DNA of 64,000 bases from Tethya wilhelma. Its lineage: Eukaryota; Porifera; Demospongiae; Tethyida; Tethyidae. This document shows, piece by piece, positions 32,598 through 46,383 of the stretch. Every line of letters starts with the position of its first letter. Position 1 is the stretch's first letter. Below the pieces are notes generated by a model, which was given only the letters and a program-made list of their open reading frames with translations, made no database searches and was not told the origin of the DNA. The DNA is taken from assembly GCA_964030475.1 (NCBI GenBank), contig CAXIPT010000003.1, positions 5,323,635-5,387,634 on the forward strand, read 5' to 3'. The position numbers and the translations under genes are program-made.

Positions 32598-35500
32598 ATG
32601 GCTGTGGATAGTAAGCAGAAGAGGTTTAGAGTGCATGTTGTAAAGGAGATGTATGAGACGGAGAAAGAGTACACGAAGAGCTTGGACTTCACAGTCACAG
32701 TAAGTTTGTATGTTGGTACAGTTTGGCAATGCAACATGTAGCGAACAGATATAATAATGACACTATTAATGAGCTTGTGTGTGTGCATGAGTGTGCTCAG
32801 TACGGATGGCCAGTAGACTGAGGTAGATACACCCACTAAAACTACAGCTGCCTGATGTATCACAGCTACTCTTTGAACACAAAGGCTTTGTTTACAAGCT
32901 CTAATTTCCAGCCATGCCTCTCAGAAATTACTGTAATACAGATGTATTGAATGGTTTTTGGTTACAATTTGAAGCTTCTAGTTTCAAGCACTTGTTGTTC
33001 TCACTGTGATACTTACTTATACAGTACATGCTTGAGAAAGCAAAACAAAAAGCCCAAAATCCCCATGAGAACAGCTTCACAAATGAGGACATTGTCACTC
33101 TCTTCTGCAACACCGAGGAAATTCTTGAGCTCCACCGTCAGCTCATGAGGGACCTTGAGTCGTGTATGGGACCCAAGGGCACACCCAACTATGAGACACC
33201 CATAGCACAGTGCTACCTGAAACATGTAAGTGTTGTGTGTGCATGCAGTCATATTCAGGAGAGGCACTACAAGTGAGATGCATTTGTCTGTCTTTCAAAA
33301 GACAAGTTTCACATTTGACTTGATCTCTATAGGGAAAGTTTGAAGCCATGTGTATACAATAGTAGTATAGTCTCAGCCATTGTTAATTGTCTGAGCCCAT
33401 AACTTGTATTTGGCTTGTAACCTAAGTGTATTTGCTGTCTCACAAGAACCAGTAATAGTGTCCCCTTAGCAGAGACACTCTGGTGGGTTTGCACCACTGT
33501 ACATGAGGTGAAGTTTTGTTGTCTTTCTTTTTGTTTGTTGTTTTGTAGCGAGAAGCATTCAATCAGTACAAGAAGTATGGGGAGAATAATGAAGCTGCCC
33601 AGAAGTTGCTCTATGAGTTGGTGGAACGTCCTTCACTGAAGGCATTCTTTGTGGTGAGAGCATGCCGGTCTCAGATAGAACTACATCATGTCAACAAGTG
33701 ATCGTTGTTCTGTATACCCAGTGTATTGGTCATGATCTGTAGCAACAGCTATAGTATAGAGTTGTGTTTGGATCCTTTGGGAATCTAGCTGGGAGTAAAA
33801 TGTGTTTGTATTGTGTTTTGATTACAGGGGTGTATGCTGCTTGGAGGTAAGGGAGATGATGATGTGAGCTCGTACTTTTTCAAGCCGATACAGAGAGTGT
33901 GCAAGTATCCACTTCTCTTCAGAGTAAGAGTCTCCATTGATATTATGACTGAAACAGCTTATGGCTGATGTATAATGTCATATAGAGAGACATTATCTAT
34001 CAAATACGTTGTATATATACATGATTGTTCACTTTCACATACACACATACACACACACGTACATGCCCACACACACACATACATGCCCACACACACACAC
34101 ACACACACACACACTGCTACAGGAGCTCATGAAATACACCCCCAAGGACCACCCTGACTTTGCTGCCACTCAAGAAGCCCTGGCTGTCATGAGAGAGCTC
34201 TGCTCTGTCATCAACGAGGCCAAGAGAAGAGTCGAAAAACTCGAAGCCATTGCTGACTGGCAGGCAACAGTGGAACAGTGGGAGGGCTCCAATGTTGTGG
34301 ACACGTGTAACGAGCTCATTAAGGAGGGGCCATTGGTGAAGATATCGGCCGGTAACAGTCAGGAGAGGCAGTTTTACTTGTTTGACCACTTGTTAGTCTA
34401 CTGCAAGAAGGCCAATATATTGTGAGTGCGTGCAAATTGTGCTAACTAGATTGTGATTGAAAAACAATGGTAGTTATGCAATTTGGTGTGCATGTCTCCA
34501 TATATAGCCATAGGGGGTTATAGCTATATAGGCCTGTTAATTGTCATTATCTCTCATGCAGAAAAAAGAAGGGTGGTCTGCTCTTCAGAGGTAGAGTGCC
34601 AGTGGAGAACTTGACCATCGAGAATATCGAAGATGGAACAGGTTGGTTATTATTATAGGAAAGGTCACTATCCTTGCCCTGCATGTGTGGAGCAGGTCTT
34701 AGAATCATCTGTTGCCATATAAGCCTTGTGCCTGCCCCTCCTACAAAAACTTTTTGTCATATTAAGCCGAGACAAAGAATGTAAATCTACTGATCGTTGA
34801 AATCTCTGTTTTTTTTGTTTTTTTGTTTTTTTCACCTGAGTTGTGTTCCTACCCTTCCTGACATCTCTCCTTGTAGCTGACTTTTACACTAACGGAATAG
34901 CAGTCACCAACAGCTGGAAGGTGAACAATCTAGCCAAGAACAAGTGGTTTGTCCTCATTGCTAAGACTGCTGAGGAGAAGCAAGGATGGATAGACGCCAT
35001 CCGCAGGGTGAAAGAGAAGAGAAAACGTAAGTGGAATTGTCTTTTCTTGAAAGGTTTTGCTATTGTTTATATGGTCTCATTTCATGAAGAACTTCCTTCA
35101 AAACAGTCTCTGACATAATGGCTGTCATATAAAAGGGGTACTGCTTGTCTTTTTCTGGCTCACCAATAGTTCCACTAACCAAACAGAAATGAAACAATTC
35201 TAGATTATGGTATAAGGGAATTTCCACCCTTCTATAGCTTTACTATTGATATGTACACACTGAGAGAGAGAGAGAGAGAACTGCTGGCGTGTGTTTGGAC
35301 TACGTACACTGCCAGGTTGTACTTGTTAGGAAGCATAGGCACCGAGGTGTTTGCACTCTGTGTACTAGCATAAACAAAAACATATGCATAGACTTCATGT
35401 AATGTTTAGGTTAGTCCTGGACCAGTTGGCTGTAGTCCATGTAAACTGTTGTGGGTTTATTCAAGTGTCCATGGCATGTATTTGTGTACATACAGTCTAT

Positions 35501-38500
35501 GCACACATTACTGTTTCTGCTAGACAATATGTACAGCTAGACCAGATTATGTCAATGGAATGCTAGAAAAATTCTGCATGGGACTCAGTTGGGAATCAAA
35601 CCAGACTAGTTTATGTCTATACCATATAGCTTCAAATTTTTGTGGCACAAAAAGTTTGTGAAAAGTCAGTCTTTGCTGTTTTGAACAAATTTTTGTGAAT
35701 CACGATCTCTGAAATTATATTGCTCATATACGGTTTTCGTGGTATACGGTCAAATCATGAAATTCACGAAAATATTGTGCCACGAAAATTTGGAGCTATG
35801 CGATATACATAATCTATGTGTATATCTATATGAATGTGATCCCTGTGTCTGTGTGTCTCCTCTCAGGTGTGGCTGATGGCATCGCCATGGACACTCGTAA
35901 TCTCATTCTAGACAAAGCGGAGAAGATCTACACCTTCCTGAAGAAGGACCAGATCCCCAAAGACCACAAGTTTCGCCTGAGGACCTACACGCACAGCTTC
36001 ACGGGCCAGGAGATGGTGAAGTGGCTGGTGGACAGGAAGATGGAAGTGAGCAATGCTGACGAGGCAGTCATCCTCTGTCAGGCCATGCTCGAGAATGGAG
36101 TCATACATCATGGTACGTACTTCCAGTAGATGTAGGACCTTACTAACCTCGTTCCCAGGCTCTCTCCCAGTAGATATTTATGCACGCACACATGCAAAAA
36201 TAAGAAGGGAGAGAGCCTGGTACGCAAAATCACGTGAATGATGTTGCCCGTAGAGAGATAGTAGAGCTCTCTCCCTTCCTATTTTTCAGCGTGTATTATT
36301 CAGGGAGAGAGCCTGGGAACGAGACTATGACCTTACAGTGAGAAGATTACTAATGGACTCCTGCAGTGCTGCTAGCATTGGGGAGCTTGTCTTGAAATTG
36401 TTTCCCATAGGCACTTGAATTCATTGGGATTTCATCAAACTATTGGTTTTCTTTTTGTGCAGTGAATGACAGACATCAGTTTAAGAACTGTGGTGAGACT
36501 CTGTATCGATTTCGCTATGATGATGGAACTTTTCGAAGTAAAATTGAAAGCACTGAACTCACTGCTAGGGGAATTAGGATATACTGCAGACTGCACGGCC
36601 TCTTTGACAAGCTCGTCAAGTAAGCCTATGGCTGCATATGTATGCATCAGAGTCTGTTTGGGAGGTAGTTGCAAGGGAGAACCATGAGTAAGCAAGGGAT
36701 AAAAGGTCTGAAAGCTTGCTTGCTATGTTCTCCACCCTTCTCCTGTGTGCAGATCAGCTGTGAAGTGTAAAGTCAGAGACTACGTAGAAATCTACTTGTA
36801 TGTTTATTTGGTTAATGATTAGAGGGTTTTCCTCTCCACCCTCCATGCAGAGAGCAGAGTATAGGTCTGCGTAAGATGAGGTGTGTGGTGAACTCCTCAA
36901 AGATGCTCGACTGGCTCGTGTCAGAGCGGGACATCCTCAATCGAGGTGATGGCGTGGCCTTCGGACAGGAGCTGTTTGCCACTGGAGTCCTCAGACACGG
37001 TATGTGAGAGAGGGACTACAGTCAGAGCCCCTCTCGTTACTGTAATAATAAGTATATAATATAAAGTGGGTTTTTTTTTGGCGAGAACAAAGAGAGCAAG
37101 CTAGGGAGAGCTGGCTCCTCAGATGGGAAAGTTCTACATTAGTCAGTAATTGAAATCATTAGTGTATTGTATACATGTCGCGTTGTTTACGGCTCATAAA
37201 TCTCATCCTAAAAAATCATACCATTCACATTCCTGTGACAATAGACTGCCACGTCCTTATCAAAACACACACACTGCCTGCACAGCATCCATGCATGGGA
37301 ACTGTATGATGTGGTGGGTGATAAATAGACCAACTTACTACAGCATCCCATTATACATGGTTTGAATAAAAAAAATAAAAAAGAGAGTATACTGTCATGA
37401 GAATAGCACATCACAATGGGGCCTCTGATATGATCAACTATGTGTAATGTTCATGTTGTCCCATCTTTTGTTTGTATGCAGCTACTGATGAGCAGAACTT
37501 TAAGGATGGAGCAGTGCTCTATCGCTTCACAGCTGATGATGGTCACGAGGGACCTCGGGAGAAGGAGAGGAGACTCACACAAGCCCCCTCCAAGACAGAG
37601 TTCTGCTGCACACAAGTCGACACTTGCAAGACTCTCACTGTGAGTGCATGTATAGAGCAGCTGTGAATGGGTGGAGAGATATTGGTAGATTATAATAGTT
37701 TTCCATCTTTTTGCTTTACAATATTTATTATATCTCAAATCCTCAGCTAGTGACTAAGTCCTGCTAATAATAATAAGCACTGTGTAAAAGCCCTATATGT
37801 GTGACTGTCTTAAATTTCTTTCCCTTCCACGCCTCACTAGCACACCATTATTCTAATAAAGTAGATAATTCATAGAAATTCAATTACTGTACAATTATTA
37901 TACTTGTCAATCAATGACATTAAATTATTGTGCATATTTTAAGATGGTGAACTATAGTTGTAACTTGTAAGGTGAGAATGTAATCATAGCTCCTAACAAA
38001 AGGAAAGAGAGATATGTGGATGAAGCTCCCTTCTTTGTGTCTATTCTCCTCTTCTCTAGATTCCCTATTCTGAGCTGGACCACAGCTATGGAGTGGAGTT
38101 GAACGAGCAGAGTCCAGTGACCATCAAATTCGCATCCCCTGACGCACAGGTATGTGTGTAGGTGACTGTCTACTGGTATGCACAATGTACTGTATATATG
38201 AGTGATGTGTGTACATTTTGTGGTTGATACATACAACATGCATGTGCATATGCGGTAACTGGTTGTATAAATTTATGGTCAATGCACTATACACTGACTC
38301 ACTCCCCCTCCATGTTCAGCTGTGTGGAATAGTGGCTGGTCAGATTGTCATAGCCATCAATGGCACTCCCATCAATCCTCAAAACCCTACTGAACTATTC
38401 CCAGCTCTCAAACCGTCCTCTCCCTCTCCTTCTCCCCTCCACCTCACTGTCATCAAGGCCAGCTCACAGCTGTGTACGCTGGTGCCTTCCACCGGAGGAC

Positions 38501-40076
38501 TCGGATTCCACATCAAGGGGAGTGCTCCTGTCGTTATACACAAAGTAGATAAAGGTATGTATTTATGCCAATAATATTATGGCTGTATATAGTGGTTACA
38601 CAGGAATTGCATGGGTGACCCATATGCATGATAATACAGTTATTCACATAAATATCTCTCCATTTTGGTTGGTGTTGACTAGACACTGGAACGGCCAAAC
38701 AGTAAAATAGCAATTCAAGCAAATAAGGTGGAATGGCTGTTGATTGTGTGAGGAATTCTTCCTGTGGGTATTATGAGGAGAAACAGAATTACATGCTTCA
38801 ACACGCAGGAAGAATTCTTGTACAATCCAACAGTCGTGTTTGCTTGCTTTTTACGATTTGGCCATTTCTATGTCTGTAAAACTGAAATCAGTGACCATTA
38901 CCTTTGATTGATTCTCTGCATGTCATTATTTTGTGCATGATATATGTGTTGTACACTGACTCACATGCCCCTCCCCCCCTCCACCCCCTTCAGGATCAGC
39001 TGCCTCTCAGGCTGGAGTGGTCCCCGGCTGTGCCATCCTTAATGTGGGAGAGAAGGACGTTGTCAGAGCCAGTCACGATGATGTCGTCACCGCCGTGAAG
39101 ACTTCCCTCAAGAACACTGAAGGCCAAGAGGGTGGTCGAAGCGTCACTCTCAAGCTGAGCTATCCCTTCCTCGAACAGATGACTAGCTACAAGTACGATA
39201 CTAGCAACAGTGTGGCCAATGAGGTCTATGAGAGATCAGTGGAGTCCCCTTATGCCTTCTACATCCCTTCACAGGTAAAACAGAGAGTTCTCTGTTACAA
39301 ATATTTATCATTATTGTGGGAGTACATCACAACTATTGGGAGGTCACACAGTATTATTTCTGGTTTATCATTTTTGAAGCATAAACATGGATTCGAGGAA
39401 AAGCATGTTTTACAACTTTATAGTCTCAGTTTATTCTTCTTTCTTGTGTTGAACTGAATAAACTACTGCACACAATTTATGAATGATTGGAATATTTTCA
39501 CCTCTGCCAGCTCTTGCGACTCTATTCCCTGGAGATGGTCAATGTAGTGCTGGTAATGTCAGAGTCAGGTGTGAAGAGTGCGAAGGTGACCAAGTATTTT
39601 GAAGAAATCAAGTCCATAGCCGCACACTACAGAAAAGTAAGAATATCAAAGTCTCTCAAGTGCCCTGATTGTCTCTCAATTCTTACAAGACTTTGTGCAT
39701 AATATTATATGTGCATGCAAATGTCATGTATGTAGTGTGTTTTATACTTCTTTCCAACTCTTCTCTTCAGAATAGTGAGCAGATCTCCTCTCCCAGGTGG
39801 CCCTCCTACAAGGTCCATGGCACTTCCAACAATGTTCTCGATGCGTGCCCCATCAACCTTCACACCAACATCATTGAAGTCCTCACGTACGATGAGCCCT
39901 CCCCTCCCGCCACACCAACCTTGGGCCCAGAAGCAGCAGCTGCTGCTCCTACACCAAACAATGCAGCTGACACCACATCTTGTTCACTTCCGGCGCTCAA
40001 AACACAGACCAGCTATTGTATCTCTACCATGGCTATTCCTACGGTTCCTGGAGGCTCCATTAGTGTGAGTTAAAGT

Positions 40077-40121
<45 letters not shown>

Positions 40122-40541
40122 TGTGTGTGTGTGTGTGTGTGTGTGAATAGAAGCTCCAGGAAGTGATGGTGAAAACCTTGCACTATGAAAGCAGAGATCA
40201 TTTCCTAAATCAATTAAATGAAGTCGACATTTTTGTAGTCCACAAACCAAAGGCTTACAATGACAGAGACAGTGATTGAGATTAATACAATCAAGCATAT
40301 AGTAAACTACTCATTCACTTACATAATAAATTATAGTGTTGGTCCTACTGTTGCCTAACGTGAATTTTTCCTCACACACCCACACACATGCACAATGTCA
40401 TAATGATGCATGCCACATGTAGAAAGAAGATCGCGAAATACTCGACTATGTTAAAATACGAAAAGAGCTTCTGCAAAACCTTCAGACGAAACTGCAGGAA
40501 CTAACCATCGACCAGAACTCCATAGACAGGTATGAGACAAC

Positions 40542-40582
<41 letters not shown>

Positions 40583-41343
40583 GTAATGCATGCCTTATAT
40601 TAATTTTGCCTGTACGTTGTATTGTTTCAGGATGATGAAGGAGCTCATTGGTGGACCAGCCCCGATTCAAAATGGCGTAGGAAATCTTGCTCTTCCTTCA
40701 GACTTGGCTGTCCAAAATGACCTCACCCCGAATGCCTCGCCCTCCTCCTCGCCCACCGTAGCTCGCAAGAGGATCGTGTCCATCAGTAACCCTGAGCCCG
40801 TCATCAAACTGGTGGCAGAGAGCCTCGCACAGAAGGTCATGGCACTGGTCTCCTATCTCGACGACAAGCTGCTGTTGAGTGTTTTGGAGGACTCCTCAGA
40901 CCTACTTGAGACTACATCTAGTGGTATGTACGAGGTCAACCACAACATGACAATATACATGACTGCTAAGTACTTCTACATGTAGTGACATTGCATAAAT
41001 GCATGATCCATGAAGCATGTGCTGGATCTGTTCTGTGATAACCAGGGAATTTGTATTCAAACTGTTTGCAGTTGTGGTGAGTCAGTTTCAAGAGAGACTG
41101 AAGGCCTTGCAAGAGGAGCTGAGGATACATGCAAAGAGACCGGGAGAGCCTCTGGCAAAGACTGCTGGCATCCTTCTTGAAACCGCTAAGAAGTATATAC
41201 GAGGTATGTACAATATTCAATAGAGCTATAATATACCTCTTGAATATTAAATTTTTATTAATGGTTATAATCTTTTCTCCTTTGTTCTACAGATTTAAGC
41301 TCTCGCATCTATATCTCTCTTGCATTATGTGACAGTATGTGCT

Positions 41344-41396
<53 letters not shown>

Positions 41397-41455
41397 NNNN
41401 NNNNNNNNNNNNNNNNNNNNNNNNNNNNNNNNNNNNNNNNNNNNNNNNNNNNNNN

Positions 41456-41533
<78 letters not shown>

Positions 41534-42765
41534 CTACTGATCCCATACACTCTCCATTCTTACCTTCCCTTTGTAGAAACAAAACTTATTCTCACCTTTG
41601 ACAAGCTCTTCTCTCAGTGCCTCACCTCGGTCCTGACGGCCTTTGCTCATCATCTTGTCAAGGCCTCAAGGAACCAGCTCAACCCTGGAGTGGAGTATGA
41701 GACAACAAACTCTGAGGCTAGTCAACAATGGCTGCAGATGATCGCAAAGAAAGGTGTCCTTGTTCACTTGCAAACAACCATGCTCCCTGGAGAAGTGAGT
41801 CAGAATATTAATGATAAATGAACCTGTGTTTACTAGAAATAGATAGGGGGCAAAATCAACAGCACTTTTAAAAATACCTCTATTTGTGGAATATCCCTTT
41901 TAGAGTGAATTTCACCTTCAAAATGAAACTCACTGAAATCATTTTAGTAATTGGCTTCCTTTGAACCCTCCTATATATAGCTAGTAAACATGATCACAGC
42001 ATGACCTGTTGTGTTGGAGACTGAAAGCTTTCATTTGTGTAGCTTTGGGAGTGTCAAGTAGTAAACTGTCAAGTATCATACCAAATCTGAAACTGTCAGC
42101 TGGTGTACCTACAGTGATAATTATAGGGCAGTGAAAATGATGTCATAATGTTGATTGGATTTAATTAACAATACAGAGTGTAGTATTCACCTTGACAAAA
42201 ATCAATTCCTTTGTTTACAGCTAATCCTTTTTTTTTTTTTTTTTTCTTAGGAAAATGAACTTTCAGCTCTAAAAGACCTCCAGGTTGTTCTCTCACAGCT
42301 GGAGAGAGTGCAGCTGTTTGTGAAGAAAGCCACCCCTGGTGGACAGCAGTTCCTCCCAGACAGTACGTTGTTACAATCAGTTACACACCATCAACCATGC
42401 ACGACGATAATTATTATAGCATTAATGGAAGAATTAACTCATTTTCCTCATGCCCCCCTCAATCAGGTGATCTCCCCCCTGTTACTCTGGAAGGGGACCG
42501 TATGCAGCTGCAGGTGTCCTTCCATGTCCCCCCTGATGTCTACATCAACCTCCCTCCGTCTCTGGTATCAGGGAATGGAATCAAGATCCACCCTGTTCTC
42601 TTCAACAAAGGTGTGTGTCCCTACATGTACTTCAAACGTGGCCAACATGGGATTCCTGGCCCATCCCTTGTTTAATAGACGTTAATGAGCTCTAAGTGTC
42701 CACCTTACAGTCCTATAAGTAATAATTGCAAAATTGAGCTCATTCCGTATTGTGTATTATTGTGC

Positions 42766-42797
<32 letters not shown>

Positions 42798-43862
42798 ACA
42801 ATGGCATACATACAGTGTATTGTTATAAGTGTGAGAGTCTAGTGTGTGCGTGTGTGTGTTTCGTGGGCATGCTCTGAGATGAGGCTACCTAGCTAGCTCT
42901 GATGTGTGTGTCTCAAATTCCTCGTCTTTGTTTGGTTGCTCCACTTATTCTACAACACTCCAAGTTATGATAGTAAAGAGCCCTCTAGTGTGGCTTTGAT
43001 GCCAGATGTGACAATGCCAACGCAACCTGTCTATTGTTTGAGTCGATAGCCAACATTGTTGCACCTTATAATACACACATAAACACACATGCAGGCTGGC
43101 TGCATGCATACATACATACATACATACATACATACATGTTGTGAGCAGGTTTGGTGGACCTGGGTGAAAGTGCCACAGGATTTGACGAGGAGAGAGCTCT
43201 CAACATGGAGTCGTACAAAGACCTCAGGAAGTACTACCAATCCCTGAGGGCCTTCCGTCTAGACAAGTCCAGTCTTCCTGAGGACAGTGATGCCAAGCAC
43301 TTGGCCCTCCACCAGATTTCCCAGCCTCTCAATGCCATGGATCTCCTCATGAGACAAGTAGAGGTAGCTATCAAGGAGCCAACGAAGCCCGGTGTTGGAC
43401 TTCTCACTCTGGCAGCGGAGCTCACTACGAGAATGGGTGCACTTCGGATCAATATTTGTGAGTCGGGTGTATTCCGGTCGGGACTGGCGACGGGCTTGGA
43501 GCAAGTGATGGTGCTGGGCCGATGCCATGGACTACCGTTTAAAGCGTTCAGGTCATGCTTGAACACGATGAGAAGGAAGGGAGGGTTCTTGAATGTCGTG
43601 AGAAAGAACAATGCAGACCTGAGCAAATCACTACCCCAAAACCCACCCAAGTGAGTATATAGTGTTGATTGTCGATACCGTATTTGATAATTTGCATAAT
43701 AGTATAGTTATAATCATTATACTTTCCAGTGGTGCTCATATATGTTTCCTTGTTAGAGTTTCATTATCCTCGTTGCTGTTACAAACAATTTTTTGCACAC
43801 ACATACACACACACACACACACACACTGCAGGTTATACCAGATGCCGCCACAATTGTCGTGA
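32598..43862 (+). CDS. PREX: PREX-type PIP3-dependent Rac guanine-nucleotide exchanger
   Basis: P-Rex proteins activate Rac downstream of PI3K and G-beta-gamma at the plasma membrane. Twenty-five coding exons, the first at 32598-32699 and the last at 43832-43862, total 4353 nt, exactly 1450 residues. Order: DH (about 6-195, [25 protein letters not shown]); PH (about 225-345, ending [13 protein letters not shown]); DEP1 (about 350-430, [14 protein letters not shown]); DEP2 (about 485-545, [13 protein letters not shown]); PDZ1 (about 595-690); PDZ2 (about 690-800, [12 protein letters not shown] and [17 protein letters not shown]). A long C-terminal IP4P-like region follows with DASRKW-like [24 protein letters not shown] and the terminal LYQMPPQLS that matches vertebrate LYRLCQPP. 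A 59-base N gap lies in intron 20. Human PREX1 is about 200 residues longer. Confidence 0.93.
34035..34115. repeat. CA-rich microsatellite in PREX intron 4
   Basis: Imperfect CACA/CATA tract directly before the exon 5 acceptor, at the far edge of the tandem duplication. Confidence 0.85.
35620..35808. mobile_element. Inverted-repeat element in PREX intron 7
   Basis: ATAGCTTCAAATTTTTGTGG from 35626 is mirrored by the complement of CCACGAAAATTTGGAGCTAT ending 35799, about three mismatches over 25 bp. Internal sequence is AT-rich with TTCGTG/CACGAA echoes and no ORF. Confidence 0.7.
36147..36324. mobile_element. Nested pair of MITE-like inverted repeats in PREX intron 8
   Basis: Outer arms CCTCGTTCCCAGGCTCTCTC (36147) and GAGAGAGCCTGGGAACGAG (end 36323) enclose inner arms GGGAGAGAGCCTGG (36207-36220) and AGCTCTCTCCCTTCC (36265-36279). 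It has the same arm sequence as 22520-22624. Confidence 0.7.
38681..38874. mobile_element. Long inverted-repeat element in PREX intron 14
   Basis: Arms of about 85 bp: GGCCAAACAGTAAAATAGCA through GGAATTCTTCCTG on the left pair with CAGGAAGAATTC through TTACGATTTGGCC on the right, with a loop of about 40 bp. There is no coding potential. It is a hairpin-forming MITE-like insertion. Confidence 0.75.
40076..40144. repeat. (TG)n microsatellite in PREX intron 17
   Basis: Near-pure TG tract starting just after the exon 17 donor. Confidence 0.9.
40544..40582. repeat. (AAC)n microsatellite in PREX intron 18
   Basis: About a dozen AAC units in a 101-bp intron. Confidence 0.9.
41349..41531. repeat. 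(TG)n microsatellite with assembly gap
   Basis: TG tract interrupted by 59 Ns at 41397-41455, within PREX intron 20. The gap is an unresolved repeat, not missing coding sequence, because exons 20 and 21 join in frame. Confidence 0.95.
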
Positions 43863-44236
43863 TTGTGAACACATGACTGTTTTTTTTAACGCTATTATTA
43901 TTATTATTATATTTTCTCTGTATTTTAGTCTTTGTATTTAGTGTGGTTATATTTTTCCAACAAATATATGCTAAATTCTTGTGGATTACTGAGTGACCTT
44001 TGTATTACCTTCTTTGAACCCGCCCTGCTAATAATTATTAACAATAGAGTTATTCGACGTAATTGCATTCATTGCTCTCTAATTATCTGATTAGAAGGAT
44101 GTTTTGAACGCAAAGCAAATGTAGTTCGATCAAAAACTCTTTTGTTGTGCATGTATGTCAGTATACAACAAGCAGAGATAAGTGAATGCCAAATTATTAT
44201 TTATATCGTCGTTGAAAATCTATTTTTAGCAAGCCA
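43863..44236. other. PREX 3' flank and kinase-Kelch promoter
   Basis: AT-rich 374 bp without a recognisable gene. TTTTTAG at 44223-44229 just before the kinase ATG could be an acceptor, so an untranslated or short coding upstream exon is possible. Confidence 0.4.
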
Positions 44237-46341
44237 ATGATGTCTAGCAGCAGCATTTTGAAAGCAAACTACAAATCTCTCCAACCGTTCCTCTTGGACA
44301 ACATCATGGACACGGGGGAGGAGATTGGGAAGGGAGCCTACGGTACCGTCTTCAAGATCAGGCGGTGGGGCACTGTATGCGCGGCAAAGAAACTGCACGA
44401 CTTTCCTCTGGGTCTGCATAGTGGTGCAGGAAGCAGCAACAGCAGCAGTACTGGAAATGGGAAGGTGAAGTACGGCTCGAAAGAGCCACTGGTGGGCAGC
44501 AAAGGTCAACTAAGCAAGAAGCTATCGGGCTCTAGCAGTGGTTCAGCATCTCCCAGCGGGAATATGATGGCCAAGTTCGAGAGAGAGTGCCACCTGCTGA
44601 GTAACCTCAGACATCCTTACATTGTGCAATTCTTGGGTGTGTATATTGAGAAGGCTTCTGGTGCACCAGTCATTGTTATGGAATACCTTCCCACAAGCCT
44701 AGCAAGTTGTGTCGAATCGAAACCCACGATCCCACGTCACTTGCAGATCTCAATGCTCCTCAATGTAGCACTCGGACTGGCCTATCTCCACGGACACAAC
44801 CCCCCCATCATACATCGCGACCTCACCGCCAACAACGTTCTCCTCACGTCCAACATGATCGCCAAGATAGCCGATCTTGGCGTTGCTCGTATCTTAGATC
44901 TCACTCCACGACATAGCATGCAACTCACCCAAGCACCTGGAACGGCCGCCTACATGCCACCAGAAGCACTTTCTTCGAATCCGGCTTACAACACAAAGAT
45001 GGACTCCTTCTCCTTCGGCATTTTGATCCTTCATCTTATCTCCCAGCAATGGCCCATCCCCACCGAAGCAGTCAAGGTCCTTCCGGGAGGGAAGCTCAAC
45101 CCCATTTCAGAGATTGATCGGCGAACTCAGCAGATCGATTTGATGGGCAGAGACCACTGCCTCTATACACTGACTTCACAGTGCTTGCTCAATGATGCCA
45201 AGCAGCGTCCCGAAGCTGCAAAGATTGCTCTCACCCTGGAAGCACTTCAGGGCAAGTTCCCCATGCCTTCCACCTCCTATCTAGACCTCTTACAGGTGAG
45301 CAGTGAGTGAGTGAGTGAGTGAGTGTGTTTGTCACAGCTAAAACATTATGGTGGTTTGTGTGGTTTGTACTTGTGGGAGATGTGGTAGAATGATCTGGCC
45401 TGATAAGGTGCCGCTCTTCATTACTAGTCTTGTTGTTTATGTCACCTCATCTCTTTGCAGTAAACAGGTTTCAGTTTCCAGAAGAATCATGTGTAGGAAA
45501 ACTGATATGTCAACAATTAGTGTCCCCTAGAGTATTCCAACCCTCTCTGAGAGCTGTGGGCCTGGGAACAAGGCTACGTATTATCTCTAATTCTCCTGTA
45601 TTAGAGGGTTGAAAAACTTTGTGGCTGTTCAGTAACTTCCACACAGAGGTTATAATAATATCACTGGCTCTCTATGGGAGGATAATAGAACCCAGATAGT
45701 GTTTCCTTAAACAGATGCAAACTTTTATAGGATGCAACATTAAGTCATATCCCAACTAGTATGTTTCAATCTCACTTTGCACTCATGCAGTCATGCTGCT
45801 ATGGAGGGGGGTGACCAGTTTTGACTATTTCACTTTCCAATTTACGTGAATTTATTATGTTATTGTGTGTAGTTAACCTTTGCTGGACGATGTGAGTATG
45901 CTCCCAAAGTTGTTGTTGAAATTATAAATAAATCATGAGGTGTTGATTTGTGTGTTTGTATTATCCGTACGTGCAATAGCATTCATTTGAGTACATGTCA
46001 CATAAAATACCCACACACTCACCCTACATTTTAAGTTTGTATCAACTAGTGATTATCATGTACCAATACACCTCACAATTCATGCTATTAGCCCCTTTTG
46101 TCTTCTTTCTGTAGGTGCTGGAATCAAACCGTAACCAGCTTGAAGCTAGAGGTGTCCAACTGGCAGCCAACAAGGAGCAGATCCAGACCATTAGTCTTCA
46201 CTTGGAGGACAAAGATAAGGTGATTCACGAGCTAAAGAACCACATCATGGGATTGGAGAAGCAGCTGGCAGGGTCGCTGAAGTCAGTACTAGTTCAAGAT
46301 CCCACTACACAACCGGGAGCTCAGAAGGTGTGTGTGTGTAT

Positions 46342-46383
<42 letters not shown>

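Larger units (their letters stand above)
30138..34040 (+). repeat. Tandem duplication, unit about 1.95 kb, spanning PDZ-SAM 3' end and PREX 5' end
   Basis: 30138-32097 and 32098-34040 share near-identical order: last PDZ-SAM exon, poly-A region, intergenic DNA and PREX exons 1-4. They differ by scattered substitutions and short indels (for example 30780-30800 and 32740-32770). The break lies at TTCACAT in PREX intron 4, where the first copy joins the PDZ-SAM exon and the second continues into a CA repeat. Confidence 0.92.
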
